Translations under genes and position numbers: made by a program | Notes under the pieces: model-generated | What the model was told of the DNA's origin: nothing | Database searches by the model: none | Seen by the model: the letters and a program-made list of their open reading frames with translations, nothing else | Shown here: piece after piece, positions 25,335-35,326 of the stretch | Layout: each line of letters begins with the position of its first letter | Numbering within the stretch: the first letter of the stretch is position 1 | Assembly: GCA_023410535.1 (NCBI GenBank) | Contig: JAEYPR010000032.1 | Coordinates: 1 to 64,000, forward strand | Source: Bacillota bacterium | Lineage (GTDB): Bacteria > Bacillota > UBA4882 > UBA8346 | Direction of reading: 5' to 3' | DNA length: 64,000 bases

Positions 25335-26900
25335 GTGAACAAACGATTGATTCGAATTGGTCTTTGCATGGTTATCGGTTTATTGTTCGGAAGCGCGGTG
25401 CTGGCGGGTTCGGTTTATCCTTTAAACACCGATGTCACGTTGACCTATTGGATGGAGTTGGACCAAAACGTGGCATTGGTAGCGAAAAACATGGGCGATA
25501 CGCCCTTCGGCAAGGAGTTGGAGAAACGGACCGGCGTCAAGCTTAAGTTCATTCACCCCGCGCTCGGCCAAACCCAGGAAGCGTTCAACCTGTTACTCGC
25601 CTCCGGTGAACTGCCCGATATCATTGAATATAATTGGCTGGCGGTTCCGGGCGGCCCCAATAGTATCATTAAAAACGGTCTGATCGTTACGCTCAATCCG
25701 CTGATCAACCAATACGCCCCCAATTTAAAAAGCTTTTTGAAAAGTCATCCGAGTTTCGACCGCATGATCAAAACCGATGAGGGGAATTATTTTGTCTTTC
25801 CGTTTATCCGCGGTGATCAAAGCTTACTGATTTCAGCCGGGCCGATGGTCCGGAAAGACTGGCTCGATGAGTTGGGCCTGAAGGTCCCGGAGACCATTGA
25901 CGATTGGTATGTCATGTTGAAGGCTTTTAAAGAAAAGAAAGGCGTTCCGATGCCTTTGACGGTGGAAAACAACCCCACCCAACGCCTCAATTATATGTTC
26001 GGCGGCGGTTTTAACAGTTTCAACGGCTTTTACGTAGCCAAAAACAAGATCCATTACGGCGGGATCGAACCCAACCGCAAACTTTACTTAGCGGCCATGA
26101 ACAAATGGTTCACGGAAGGTTTGATCGACCCCAACTTCATGGTGGCCGCCCGTAAAAACGTCGACGCCAATATCCTCAGCAATAAGGCCGGCGCCACCTA
26201 CGGTTCGGCCGGTAGCGGGATTGGACGTTATCTGGACGCAATGAAAGGCAAAGACGCCAAATTCAATCTGGTTGCGGCCCCGTTCCCGGCGCCCGCGAAA
26301 GGTGCCAAGTGTCATTTTGCTTACGCCGGTCAATATTTTGGCGGAATCACCGGGAACGCGGCAATCAGCGCCAAGTGTAAACACCCCGATCTCGCGGCCC
26401 GGGTCCTGGACTACGGCTATAGCCCGGAAGGTTCGTTGCTTTACAATTTTGGAATCGAAGGCCAAACCTACACCCTGGTCAATGGCAACCCCAAAATGAC
26501 CGAGCTGGTCCGGAAAAATCCGGAAGGGCTTTCCAATACCCAAGTGTTGGCCAAATACGCCCGTAGTACCTATAGCGGGCCGTTTGTTCAAGATAAACGC
26601 TATATCGAACAATATTACGAGTATCCGCAACAAAACGATGCGGTGGAACAATGGCAAAAAAATGACTATCTCCAATACATGCTGCCGCCGTTGACGCCAA
26701 CGCCGGACGAGAGCACCCAGTTAGCCAAGATCATGAATGAGATCAATACGTATCAAGACGAGATGACGGTGAAATTCATTATGGGGACCGAACCCCTGAA
26801 GAATTTCGACCAATATGTGAGCGTGGTGCAGAAAATGGGAATCGACCGCGCGATCGGACTTTATCAAATCGCCTTGGTACGGTATAACAAACGCCGTTAA
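25335..26900 (+). CDS. Extracellular solute-binding protein, LplA/YtcQ-like, without permeases
   Basis: 521 residues from GTG 25335, six bases after GAGGAGGAG. A signal peptide ends near VLAGSVYPL, with no lipobox cysteine. The size and the N-terminal TLTYWMELDQN...GKELEKRTGVKLKFIHP pattern match the large family 1 binding proteins of oligosaccharide importers. No permease genes accompany it, so it must share a channel encoded elsewhere or act as a sensor. A hairpin terminator separates it from the glycoside hydrolase gene 89 bases downstream, which may handle the same sugar. Confidence 0.88.
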   Translation: MNKRLIRIGLCMVIGLLFGSAVLAGSVYPLNTDVTLTYWMELDQNVALVAKNMGDTPFGKELEKRTGVKLKFIHPALGQTQEAFNLLLASGELPDIIEYNWLAVPGGPNSIIKNGLIVTLNPLINQYAPNLKSFLKSHPSFDRMIKTDEGNYFVFPFIRGDQSLLISAGPMVRKDWLDELGLKVPETIDDWYVMLKAFKEKKGVPMPLTVENNPTQRLNYMFGGGFNSFNGFYVAKNKIHYGGIEPNRKLYLAAMNKWFTEGLIDPNFMVAARKNVDANILSNKAGATYGSAGSGIGRYLDAMKGKDAKFNLVAAPFPAPAKGAKCHFAYAGQYFGGITGNAAISAKCKHPDLAARVLDYGYSPEGSLLYNFGIEGQTYTLVNGNPKMTELVRKNPEGLSNTQVLAKYARSTYSGPFVQDKRYIEQYYEYPQQNDAVEQWQKNDYLQYMLPPLTPTPDESTQLAKIMNEINTYQDEMTVKFIMGTEPLKNFDQYVSVVQKMGIDRAIGLYQIALVRYNKRR

Positions 26901-26919
26901 ATGGCAGTGTAAGTTATCA

Positions 26920-26955
26920 AGACGGGCCGGTGATTACGCGGCCCGTCTGTTGTTT
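26920..26955 (+). terminator. Hairpin terminator after the orphan binding protein
   Basis: AGACGGGCC at 26920-26928 and GGCCCGTCT at 26940-26948 form a 9-bp stem, followed by GTTGTTT. Confidence 0.7.
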
Positions 26956-26988
26956 CAGCGGAGGAACCGTTGGAGAAAGGAGCACAGG

Positions 26989-29466
26989 ATGCCCGATACG
27001 ATCAAAAAGGCTTTTTTGCAACCGGATGATGAATTTACCCCGTTCCCATTTTGGTTTTGGAATGATGAAGTGACCGAGGCCGGGATCGATCAACAGCTCC
27101 AAGCGTTTGCCGCCAAGGGGATCAAGGGCGTGGTCATTCATCCCCGGATTGGGATGCCCTCAACCCTCGCCTATCTGTCGGACCGCTTTATGGAGCTGAT
27201 TCGCTATGCTGTTTGCCAGGCGGCCGCCAATGGCCTGAAGGTTATCTTATATGACGAGGGGATGTACCCATCGGGGTCGGCTCATGGCCTGGTGGTCGCC
27301 GGCAATCCCGAATACGCCGCGCGTGGACTGCGGTTGGTGGATTTGCCTTGCGACGGCCGGCGGGAAATCATTCCAGAGTTGACGGCGGGCGAGCGGATCG
27401 TGACTGCCTTGTTGGTGGCCAAAACCGGCGCCCAAACGATCGTAGACGGCAGCGAACGGCCGTTGCCAGTGGCAGGGGACCGGGTTCGACTTGCGGGAGC
27501 CCTTCCCGGCAATGACGGGCGGCATTCGGTCCTGATCTTTATCGAAACGTTCACGCGGGGAACGATCCGGGGGATTCATTTCGGGGAGGATGACGGCGAA
27601 CCGGGAGCGCCGTTGGCGGCCGACCTGTTAAACCCGGCGGCGATGGCCAAGTTTATCCGGGTGACTCATGAACGTTACTACCAGTGTCTCGCCGAGCACT
27701 TCGGTCAGACCGTGATCGGGTTTTTCACCGACGAACCGGATATCCTTGGCCGTTGTCCCCAACCCGGCGTCAAACCGTGGACCCCCGGATTGCTGGAATG
27801 GTACCGTCACTGCCATCATGAAGAGCTGAAGTTGGCGGCGTTATGGTATGACGTTGCCGACAGCGCGACCATCCGGCGGAGATTTCAACAAGCGCTCAGA
27901 CTACGCTTGGAGAGTTCTTATTATCAACCGCTACATGACTGGTGCGATCAGCACGGGATCGTTTTGACCGGGCATCCGCATGAGAGCGACGAGATCGGGT
28001 TGATGAAATATTTTCAGATTCCCGGTCAAGACCTGGTCTGGCGTTGGGTGGCGCCGGAAGCTAACAAGGGTTTGGAGGGCCGGCACAGCACCTTGGCGAA
28101 ATGTTCATCCGACGCGGCCCGGCATTGCGGCAAACGGCGCAACGCCAACGAAGTGCTGGGTTGTTGCGGTCCCAACGGGATTCATTGGGCGATGAGCGCC
28201 GACGATATCAAATGGTATCTTGATTGGCTGTTCGTGCGCGGGGTCAATCTGATCATCCCCCATGCGTTTTTATATTCGGTGGACGGGCCGTTGCGCAAAG
28301 CGGACCGGCCCCCCGATGTCGGGTTGCATAATATCTGGTGGCCCTATTTTCAAACCGTTGTCAGTTATATCAAACGGATGAGCTGGCTCATGACGGACAG
28401 CGTCAACCAAGCCCGGGTGGCGGTGGTGAGCGAGGCCGACCGTTTACCTTGGGAAGTGGTGAAACCGCTCTATCAAAACCAAGTGGAATTTAATTATCTG
28501 GAAGCGAGTCTGCTCGACGCCGCGGACTGCCGGGTTCACGGCGGTTTGCTCCGGTTGGGACACCAGCAATACCGGGTGGCCCTTTTTGACGATCCGGCTT
28601 TACTCCGGGCCCATGGGGCAAAATTGGCGCAATTCAGCGCGGGCGGCGGGAAAGTACTGGTTGTCGCCGCTCCGTCCCAAACGACGGCGCCGACCGGTGT
28701 CCAGTGGCTGACGGATACGACGCAGTTAATTGCCGCCCTCGAGCCGTGGTTACCCGAATTTCGCTTCGAGCCCGCCCAGCCTGACCTGCGCCTTAGCCAT
28801 CTGATCAAAGCGAACCGGCATTTTCTGGTGGTGACCAACGAAGGTGAAACGGCGTTGCGCGGGGATTTGGCGGTTGAACTTTGGGGCCGGGTCGAGCGGT
28901 GGGATGCGTGGAACGGCACCATTGAGCCGGTAGCGGTGACGACGGACGCCCAGACCCTCCGGATCCCGGTCAGGCTGGCCCGCCGCGCCAGTCTGATTTT
29001 TTGCATTGATCCCCAACAGCCCCCGGTTAGCGCGACTGAACCCCGGGACGACAAGAGTATTCGCAAGGAAATTACACTGCAGCGGAGCTGGAAAGTGTCG
29101 GGTCTCGGTGCAGCGGAACGACGGCGGCGGGTGGATTGTTTGGCATCCTGGACCGAATGGCCGGGGTTGACGGAGTTCTCGGGGACGGTCTGCTATGAAA
29201 CGACGTTTAACTTGGAGGCCGCGGATGTGCAGTCAACGATTGAATTGGATTTGGGGACGGTGGGTGAGATCGCCCGGGTTTTGATCAACGGAGTCGAGGC
29301 CGGTTTCCGACTATGGGCTCCGTTCACTTTCGACATCTCCCGGTTCGTCACGACTGGAACCAATCACCTGCAAGTGGTAGTGACCAACAGCTTGGCCAAC
29401 CGGTTCAGTCAGGCGCAGATCCCGTCGGGATTAATCGGTCCGGTGGTGGTGCGAGGAATGGGTTGA
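26989..29466 (+). CDS. Glycoside hydrolase, GH106 (alpha-L-rhamnosidase)-like
   Basis: 825 residues from ATG 26989, with GAAAGGAG 6 bases upstream; no signal peptide, so cytoplasmic. The N-terminal barrel has FPFWFWNDEVTEAGIDQQL and VILYDEGMYPSG, patterns of the GH106-type family of unusual TIM-barrel hydrolases. Acidic candidates are in FFTDEPDILG and in HPHESDEIG. The C-terminal ~130 residues form a galactose-binding-like beta sandwich (IELDLGTVGEIARVLINGVEAG ... PSGLIGPVVVRG), also typical. It would process short rhamnose-containing or related glycosides after import. The GH family call is by pattern only; GH2-type sugar-binding folds share the C-terminal part. Confidence 0.75.
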   Translation: MPDTIKKAFLQPDDEFTPFPFWFWNDEVTEAGIDQQLQAFAAKGIKGVVIHPRIGMPSTLAYLSDRFMELIRYAVCQAAANGLKVILYDEGMYPSGSAHGLVVAGNPEYAARGLRLVDLPCDGRREIIPELTAGERIVTALLVAKTGAQTIVDGSERPLPVAGDRVRLAGALPGNDGRHSVLIFIETFTRGTIRGIHFGEDDGEPGAPLAADLLNPAAMAKFIRVTHERYYQCLAEHFGQTVIGFFTDEPDILGRCPQPGVKPWTPGLLEWYRHCHHEELKLAALWYDVADSATIRRRFQQALRLRLESSYYQPLHDWCDQHGIVLTGHPHESDEIGLMKYFQIPGQDLVWRWVAPEANKGLEGRHSTLAKCSSDAARHCGKRRNANEVLGCCGPNGIHWAMSADDIKWYLDWLFVRGVNLIIPHAFLYSVDGPLRKADRPPDVGLHNIWWPYFQTVVSYIKRMSWLMTDSVNQARVAVVSEADRLPWEVVKPLYQNQVEFNYLEASLLDAADCRVHGGLLRLGHQQYRVALFDDPALLRAHGAKLAQFSAGGGKVLVVAAPSQTTAPTGVQWLTDTTQLIAALEPWLPEFRFEPAQPDLRLSHLIKANRHFLVVTNEGETALRGDLAVELWGRVERWDAWNGTIEPVAVTTDAQTLRIPVRLARRASLIFCIDPQQPPVSATEPRDDKSIRKEITLQRSWKVSGLGAAERRRRVDCLASWTEWPGLTEFSGTVCYETTFNLEAADVQSTIELDLGTVGEIARVLINGVEAGFRLWAPFTFDISRFVTTGTNHLQVVVTNSLANRFSQAQIPSGLIGPVVVRGMG

Positions 29467-29510
29467 AGTAGATTGGTTGCGGTTGATCACGGCATCGCTG
29501 ACTTACCTCC

Positions 29511-29545
29511 AGTCCTCTCCGAATCGGAGAGGGCCGGGGGGTGAG
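29511..29545. repeat. Small hairpin with G-rich tail
   Basis: CCTCTCCGA and TCGGAGAGG form a 9-bp stem, followed by GCCGGGGGGTGAGGTC. It resembles the hairpin plus GGGGCAGGGGATGG tail at 49454-49485, so it may be a scattered intergenic repeat. It lies between converging genes and may also act as a terminator. Confidence 0.5.
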
Positions 29546-29608
29546 GTCGATTGGCAGCCTTGACCTATCTCTCACGTTCTCAACTTATGAGTACGATCGC
29601 TTTTGATG

Positions 29609-30550
29609 TTACCCTACCGATTCACCGACATCCCGCAAACACTTCGCTTGGTCCTTTTCGTCTTTCTTCCGTAACTCCGGCATTTGCGATACGATCATTC
29701 CGGCGAACATCAGCAGACAGCCGAGGTAGCCGCGGATCCCTAAGTTTTCATGGAGAATCAGCCAACCGCCGAGGGCGGCGAAGACTCCTTCCATGCTGAG
29801 CACCAGCGCGGCATGGGCTGGTTTGGCGTGTTTTTGACCGACGACTTGCAACGTGTAGGCGATGCCGACGGAGCAGATCCCGCCGTAGAGCAAGGGAATC
29901 AAGGCTTGAGTCAGCGCGGGGACGGTGATTTTTTCGCTGCAAACCGCGACCGTCATACTCAAAACCGCGCAGGTCAAAAACTGTGCGATGCATAATTTCA
30001 TCGCGTCGACCCGCTTGGAAAAATGATCGATCACCAAAATGTGCAATGCCCAGCAAAATGAACCGGCCAGCACCACCAGGTCGCTGACGGCAATGGTGAA
30101 GCCGGCGGTGACGCTCAAGAAATACATGCCGACCGTCGCCAGCAGGATCCCGATCCAGGCGCTGACAGGCAGGCGTTGTTTGAGGAAAAGTCCCATTAAC
30201 GGCACGATGACGATATATAAGCCGGTGATGAAGGCGGCTTTGCCGGCGGAGGTGTCGACCAGGCCGATTTGTTGCAACGAGGTGCCCAGGAATAACACGG
30301 TTCCGGCGATCACTCCCGCCGTCAAAACGCCGGTCGGGTGCTGCGGTTGGGAGCTACCGGCCGCCGGGGCGGGTTTGGCCGTGGCGTAGACCAGCGGTAA
30401 CAGCGAGAGACTGCCCAAGATGAAACGGACGCCGTTGAAAGTGAAGGATCCCAGGTATTGGGCGCCGATCCGCTGGGCTACAAAAGCAAAGCCCCAAATG
30501 GCGGCGGCTAATAATAACATAAGGTTGGCACGAAGTTCTTGTTTTTGCAT
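29609..30550 (-). CDS. EamA/DMT-family metabolite exporter
   Basis: 313 residues with about ten membrane segments in two EamA repeats: LMLLLAAAIWGFAFVAQRIGAQYL...FNGVRFILGSL and, in the second half, LVVLAGSFCWALHILVIDHFSKRV ... HAALVLSMEGVFAALGGWLILHE. Family members export amino acids or other small metabolites; the substrate is unknown. AAAGGAC lies 6 bases before the ATG. It is divergent from the kinase gene at 30787 with a 236-bp gap. Confidence 0.9.
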   Translation of the reverse strand: MQKQELRANLMLLLAAAIWGFAFVAQRIGAQYLGSFTFNGVRFILGSLSLLPLVYATAKPAPAAGSSQPQHPTGVLTAGVIAGTVLFLGTSLQQIGLVDTSAGKAAFITGLYIVIVPLMGLFLKQRLPVSAWIGILLATVGMYFLSVTAGFTIAVSDLVVLAGSFCWALHILVIDHFSKRVDAMKLCIAQFLTCAVLSMTVAVCSEKITVPALTQALIPLLYGGICSVGIAYTLQVVGQKHAKPAHAALVLSMEGVFAALGGWLILHENLGIRGYLGCLLMFAGMIVSQMPELRKKDEKDQAKCLRDVGESVG

Positions 30551-30786
30551 AGCGATGTCCTTTTGTATAATTTGCGGATTTTGTAATCCAATGATAACAT
30601 AGATTGTACCATTCCGAAAAATTTAGGTCAATCACAGGGGAATCGGCGCGGGCGATCCCGGAAACCGGCTTACGTGGCTTAGCAGGAATTTTATTACTAC
30701 AGCCAAAATAGTAGCATCAATTCTTAAAATTTGATATATTTTTGATGAAGGACCTGTTCAATGGAGTGAAAAGGTGGTCGTAGGCG

Positions 30787-32040
30787 GTGGAGCTTTATCG
30801 GAAAGTAATCTATACGTTGGTTACGGTCTATGTGCATCTGGCGATATTGCATGATTACTGGAGCGGCAATTTGCGTCGCGTTTATCCCAGCGACTGGTCC
30901 AAACAGTTTTCCATCGCGGTGGTTTTGTTATTGGTCCTGGCGGTGATTATGCCTCATCTTCGCCCTTATCTGCAGCGAACCTTCTTTTTCTGCCGTTTGT
31001 TTCTGATCATGGCGGTCTCGTTCCCAATGGTCGAATACCCCGGCAATTTCGGTCTCTGTTATATGTTGCTGGCTTTTGAAGGCTTTTTTTATTTTTCGAA
31101 ACCGACAGCCATCGGGTTGGCTGTCTTTTATATTTTGTTCCTGGTATACCTCTATCTGGCGCCGGTGTTATTATGGGATTACTATGTGCCGAAAAAAGCG
31201 CTGAAATGGCTGGCTTTGTTGACGATTGCCCCGGCTTGCCTGTTGGGGGCGATGGTGGGAGAGTTGCTGGCGCGGGAACAACGCCAACGCCATACCGAGA
31301 AACTCCGGCTCGAAGAGATGAACGCCGCCAACCGCTATCTGGCCGAGGCCAATATCAAGTTGCAAGACACCGCCGCTCAGGCCGAACTGTCGTCGATGTT
31401 CCGGGAGCGGACCCGGATCGCCCGGGAGATCCATGACTCGATCGCTTATACCTTAACCAATCTAATCGCTTTGCTCAACGCCCATCGGGCCGAAGTTCAA
31501 GAAGCCGGACAAGCGGTCTCGACCAAGATCGAGGAAGCCAGGGTGTTGGCGCGCGAGGGACTGACCGACCTGCGCCGGGCGTTGCGGGCGTTGCGGCCAC
31601 GGGACAACGAGGGCTACAACGGATTGGGTTCGATCTTGCGTTTGGCCACTGTCTTTGAACAGGCGACCGGGATCGCGATCAAGGTCCATTACGGACAGGT
31701 GCCCCAATATGTGGGTGAAACCCTGGAACAGGTGATCTACCGGATTGTCCAGGAAGGGTTGACCAACGCCTTCCGGCACGGTCGCGCCACCGAGGTTTTT
31801 ATCTCGTTTCACCTCATCCGGCAAGGCGTGGAAGTGGTGATCAAAGATAACGGTTGCGGCGCCGATGTGAGCGGCGAATCGGGCACGGCCGGCGGGGGCG
31901 GTTACGGTCTGGTCGGCGTCCATGAACGGGTCCAGGAGTTGGGCGGCACAGTGAAGATCTTTTCAAAACCCAATTACGGGTTCACCTTACAAGTATGGCT
32001 GCCATTTTCAAAGGAGGACGAGACCGATGGAACCGCTTGA
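30787..32040 (+). CDS. Sensor histidine kinase, NarL-system type (HisKA_3)
   Basis: 417 residues from GTG 30787. The first ~165 residues hold five or six membrane segments with almost no external domain, so the signal is probably sensed in or at the membrane. A short coiled-coil stretch (about 170-210) precedes the HisKA_3 motif ERTRIAREIHDSIAYTLT, with His216. The ATPase domain shows VIYRIVQEGLTNAFRHG and VIKDNGCGAD, ending with GYGLVGVHERVQELGG. It overlaps the start of the response regulator by 14 bases. Confidence 0.92.
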   Translation: MELYRKVIYTLVTVYVHLAILHDYWSGNLRRVYPSDWSKQFSIAVVLLLVLAVIMPHLRPYLQRTFFFCRLFLIMAVSFPMVEYPGNFGLCYMLLAFEGFFYFSKPTAIGLAVFYILFLVYLYLAPVLLWDYYVPKKALKWLALLTIAPACLLGAMVGELLAREQRQRHTEKLRLEEMNAANRYLAEANIKLQDTAAQAELSSMFRERTRIAREIHDSIAYTLTNLIALLNAHRAEVQEAGQAVSTKIEEARVLAREGLTDLRRALRALRPRDNEGYNGLGSILRLATVFEQATGIAIKVHYGQVPQYVGETLEQVIYRIVQEGLTNAFRHGRATEVFISFHLIRQGVEVVIKDNGCGADVSGESGTAGGGGYGLVGVHERVQELGGTVKIFSKPNYGFTLQVWLPFSKEDETDGTA

Positions 32041-32683
32041 AATCATTATCGTCGATGACCAAAAATTGTTCCGGGAGAACTTAAAGATTGTGATCAATCT
32101 GCAAGTGCCCAACGCGACCGTGGTGGGGATGGCCACCAACGGCCGGGAGGCGTTGGAGATCTGCCGGACCACGCCGCACAACCTGATCCTGCTCGACATC
32201 CGGATGCCGGAGATGGACGGGGTGGAGTTCATCCGCTGGCTGCGGGCTTCGGGCGATCAGAGCAAAGTGATCGTCCTGACCACCTTTGACGATGACGAGT
32301 ACGTCTTTGAAGCGTTACGTTTGGGAGCGGTCGGGTATTTGTTGAAGGATATCGACCCCGAGGACCTGATCAAGGCGATTGTCACGGTCCAAAACGGCGG
32401 GACGCTGATCTCGCCGCAGATCACCACCAAACTGGTGAAAGAGGTCACCCGTTACCGCGCCGTTGATCCCACCGTCTCCAAAGAGATTCTGGCCAGGTTA
32501 ACGCCGCGCGAGATCGATGTGTTGCACCGGATCGCCCAGGGCGAAGATAACCGTGAGATCGCCCTGCATTTGCAGTTGGCGGAAGGAACCGTCAAGAATT
32601 ACATCAGCAGCATCTATGAGAAACTGGAGCTGAAAGACCGGGCCCAAGCCATCCGTTTCGCCATCATGCACGGTTTGTTATAG
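32027..32683 (+). CDS. Response regulator, NarL/FixJ family
   Basis: 218 residues. The receiver has D10-D11 and Asp57 (LLDIRMPEMDG), with Lys in GYLLKDI. The C-terminal LuxR/GerE helix-turn-helix reads LTPREIDVLHRIAQGEDNREIALHLQLAEGTVKNYISSIYEKL. It partners the upstream kinase, by which it is coupled through a 14-base overlap. Likely targets are the ABC importer genes at 33117 onward; the 21-bp array lying between could hold binding sites, but nothing proves this. Confidence 0.93.
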   Translation: MEPLEIIIVDDQKLFRENLKIVINLQVPNATVVGMATNGREALEICRTTPHNLILLDIRMPEMDGVEFIRWLRASGDQSKVIVLTTFDDDEYVFEALRLGAVGYLLKDIDPEDLIKAIVTVQNGGTLISPQITTKLVKEVTRYRAVDPTVSKEILARLTPREIDVLHRIAQGEDNREIALHLQLAEGTVKNYISSIYEKLELKDRAQAIRFAIMHGLL

Positions 32684-32697
32684 CTCGTGAATTCTTC

Positions 32698-32928
32698 ATT
32701 CCGGAACCCTGATTGATCATTTGGGAACCGGAATTTTTTATTTTACTTCCGGAAAACAACATTCCGGTCCCTGAATCGGTCATTCCGGAACCGTGAAATG
32801 AGATTCCGGGAGCAGAAAATTGAATTTCGGGACCGGAAAATTCAATTCCGGGGGTTGGATGTTGAATTTTGGTACCGGAATGTCGAATTATGAGAGCGGA
32901 ATGTCCCATGTTGGTTGATGGCTTGAAG
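32698..32928 (+). repeat. Second 21-bp-period tandem array (11 degenerate units)
   Basis: Eleven consecutive 21-bp units without length changes. Most begin ATTCCGGnACC and continue GGAA; the last unit is weak. On the minus strand the array is open as a heptapeptide repeat (pattern I-x-F-S-G-x-G). No ribosome-binding site supports translation. It fills half of the 433-bp gap between the response regulator stop and the solute-binding protein start; the other half shows no further gene. Confidence 0.9.
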
Positions 32929-33116
32929 ACCGGCCTTGGTTTTCGATCCATGACTCCAGTCATATCTCCTTACCAAATATATGACCAAAATCCTGCGGGA
33001 CTTCACTGGCGGGTTTGGCGGCATCATGTTACATTTTAGTTACACTGTTAACCGTTGGCGGTCCGCAAGGACGGCAGCGGTTGGAACATTGGAAAAAAAG
33101 ATTAGGGGGAAGTAGC

Positions 33117-34394
33117 GTGTTCAAGAAATTACTGCTGGTTTGTTTGATCGGTGCTATCTTGGCGTGTTCCAACATAGCGATGGCCGCCAAAACCGTGGTC
33201 CGTTTCCAAGACTGGCACATGACCGAAGAGGTATGGTTGAAATGCCTCAAAGAGATCAAAGCCGACTACGAAAAGCTCCATCCCGATGTGGAGATCCAAT
33301 TTGAACCGGTCTCACAACCTGAAAAAGCCAAAAAATTCATCATCGCTTCCGAGGCCAAAAACGCCCCGGACGTAATCCACTGCGAGATTCAAGACATCCC
33401 GCCGTATATTTTGAAGGACTATTTGTTGGATTTAACGCCGTTTATCAAGAAAGAACGGCCAGGTTTCTTCGAGCAGTATGCCGATAACGCCAAAGCCATC
33501 GCCAGACAAAAAGGCAAGATCATGGCGATGCCCGACAGCGATCAGACCATCGTGTTATTCTACAACACCGAGCTGTATAAACAAGCCGGTTTAGATCCCA
33601 ACAAACCGCCGAAGACCTGGACCGAATTCGCGGAGTACGGTAAAAAGCTGACCAACGGCAAAGACCAATGGGGCTTTGGCATGGTCGCCAATAAGAGCGC
33701 CTCGTTGATCAGCCGTTTCCTCCCGATTCTCTGGTCGTTTGGCGGCGATATTTTTGACGCCAAGATGAGCAAATCGATGTTGGACTCGCCCGATTCGATC
33801 GCCGCGTTTAAGTTCTACACCGATATGTTGCTCAAAGAAGGAATCACCCCGCCGACTCCGAACGAAATGTCCGCTCAAGACGTCCGGACTTATATGGCCC
33901 AGAAGAAAATCGCCATGAAGTTCGGTTCCGGCTGGACCGTCTCGATCATCGACGGCATCAACCCGGGCCTTCACGCCGCCGACGTATTACGTTGCGCGCC
34001 GTTGCCGGCCGGCAAGAAAAATGTGACCTTCGCGCAGATGGACTTCTGGGGCATCAGCGCCTACACCAAAAAGAAAGAGGCCGCTTGGCAATGGGTTAAA
34101 TACTTAACGAGCAAAAACGTTCAGATCAAAATCTTTAAAGACAACGGCGTAACCTCCGCCCGTAAAGATGTCGGCGAGTCGCCGCTGATCAAAAACGACA
34201 AGTTCGCCAGCGTGATTGTTTCACAGATTCCAAACGGCCGGGCGATGCCGATGTTTATCGGGATGACCGAAGTGAACGACGCCATCATCGTGGCCGCGCA
34301 AGAAGCGTTGACCAAACAGAAACCGGCCGAACAAGCCATCCGCGAAGCTTCAGCCAAAGTTAACGCGATTATCGCCCGTTATAAACACCAATAA
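33117..34394 (+). CDS. Extracellular solute-binding protein, family 1 (second sugar importer)
   Basis: 425 residues from GTG 33117, 6 bases after AGGGGGA. The signal peptide ends in NIAMA before AKTVVRFQDWH, a type I cleavage site. An internal Cys (ILAC) is a poor lipobox, so a soluble periplasmic form is favoured but not certain. The body follows the UgpB/MalE-like plan (DVIHCEIQDIPPYI...; GKIMAMPDSDQTIVLFYNTELYKQAGLDPNKPPKTWTEF). It serves the two permeases that follow 59 bases later. Confidence 0.93.
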   Translation: MFKKLLLVCLIGAILACSNIAMAAKTVVRFQDWHMTEEVWLKCLKEIKADYEKLHPDVEIQFEPVSQPEKAKKFIIASEAKNAPDVIHCEIQDIPPYILKDYLLDLTPFIKKERPGFFEQYADNAKAIARQKGKIMAMPDSDQTIVLFYNTELYKQAGLDPNKPPKTWTEFAEYGKKLTNGKDQWGFGMVANKSASLISRFLPILWSFGGDIFDAKMSKSMLDSPDSIAAFKFYTDMLLKEGITPPTPNEMSAQDVRTYMAQKKIAMKFGSGWTVSIIDGINPGLHAADVLRCAPLPAGKKNVTFAQMDFWGISAYTKKKEAAWQWVKYLTSKNVQIKIFKDNGVTSARKDVGESPLIKNDKFASVIVSQIPNGRAMPMFIGMTEVNDAIIVAAQEALTKQKPAEQAIREASAKVNAIIARYKHQ

Positions 34395-34453
34395 TTCCGA
34401 GGGAAGCGAGGGGGATGAGACGCTCATCCCCCTCACAATTTGGGGGTAGACTG

Positions 34454-35314
34454 ATGAAATCACCAATGAGTGAAAAATTAATGGCGTTTATGTTGATTCT
34501 CCCGGCATCGCTGGTGCTCTTCTTTGTGTTGCTGTTTCCGATCATCTCCACCTTGTCGTTGAGCTTTGGCATCAGCTTTGACAAATATGCTTTTACCTTC
34601 GCTCATTACAGCCGGTTGTTTTCGGACCCGGAGTTTTGGAACAGCCTGAAGAACACCTTAACCTTTGTGCCCCTCTCCGTCCTGGGTGATTTCATTTTGG
34701 GATTGGCGGTCGCCTTACTGCTCAATCAGACCATTCGCGGCAAAGGATTCTTCCGGGTCTTAACGATTCTGCCGTGGATGATTCCCAGTGTTGTGACTGC
34801 GGCGACCTGGCGTTGGATGTATAATCCGATCTCGGGGATTATCAACGGCGTCCTGATGCAACTGGGCCTGATTCACGAACCGATCTTATGGTTGAGCGCG
34901 CAGTCCACCGCGATGACCAGTATCGTGCTGGCCAATATCTGGAGAGGATTTCCCTATGTAATGCTGGTATTGCTCGCCGGACTGCAAACGATCCCGCATG
35001 ACATCTACGAAGCAGGCGCAATCGACGGGGTGAATGTCTGGCAAAGATTTTTCTATCTGACGTTGCCGAATTTAAAAAAGAGCATTTCCGTGGTATTGGC
35101 GTTAGTAACCGTCTGGGAGTTCCGGCAGATCGACTTAGTGATGACAATGACGGGTGGCGGACCGGGAACATTAACCGATGTGCTGGTTACCACTATCTAT
35201 AAGCAATATTTTCAATTTTTCCAATTTGAATACGCTTCGGCCATCGCCATCGTGATGAGCGTCTTTATGCTGTTGGTTAGCATCCCTTACATCAAAGGGA
35301 TCCTAGCGGATTAG
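34454..35314 (+). CDS. Sugar ABC transporter permease, MalF/UgpA-like
   Basis: 286 residues from ATG 34454, behind GGGGGTAG. Six membrane segments; EAA loop DIYEAGAIDGVNVWQRFFYLTLP. It pairs with the MalG-like subunit 12 bases downstream. No ATPase gene is present in this cluster. Confidence 0.94.
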   Translation: MKSPMSEKLMAFMLILPASLVLFFVLLFPIISTLSLSFGISFDKYAFTFAHYSRLFSDPEFWNSLKNTLTFVPLSVLGDFILGLAVALLLNQTIRGKGFFRVLTILPWMIPSVVTAATWRWMYNPISGIINGVLMQLGLIHEPILWLSAQSTAMTSIVLANIWRGFPYVMLVLLAGLQTIPHDIYEAGAIDGVNVWQRFFYLTLPNLKKSISVVLALVTVWEFRQIDLVMTMTGGGPGTLTDVLVTTIYKQYFQFFQFEYASAIAIVMSVFMLLVSIPYIKGILAD

Positions 35315-35326
35315 GAGGACTCGCAA

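Noticed and set aside
32664..32963. Minus-strand open frame with heptapeptide repeats over the second array
   Set aside because: No ribosome-binding site or promoter; explained by the 21-bp period.
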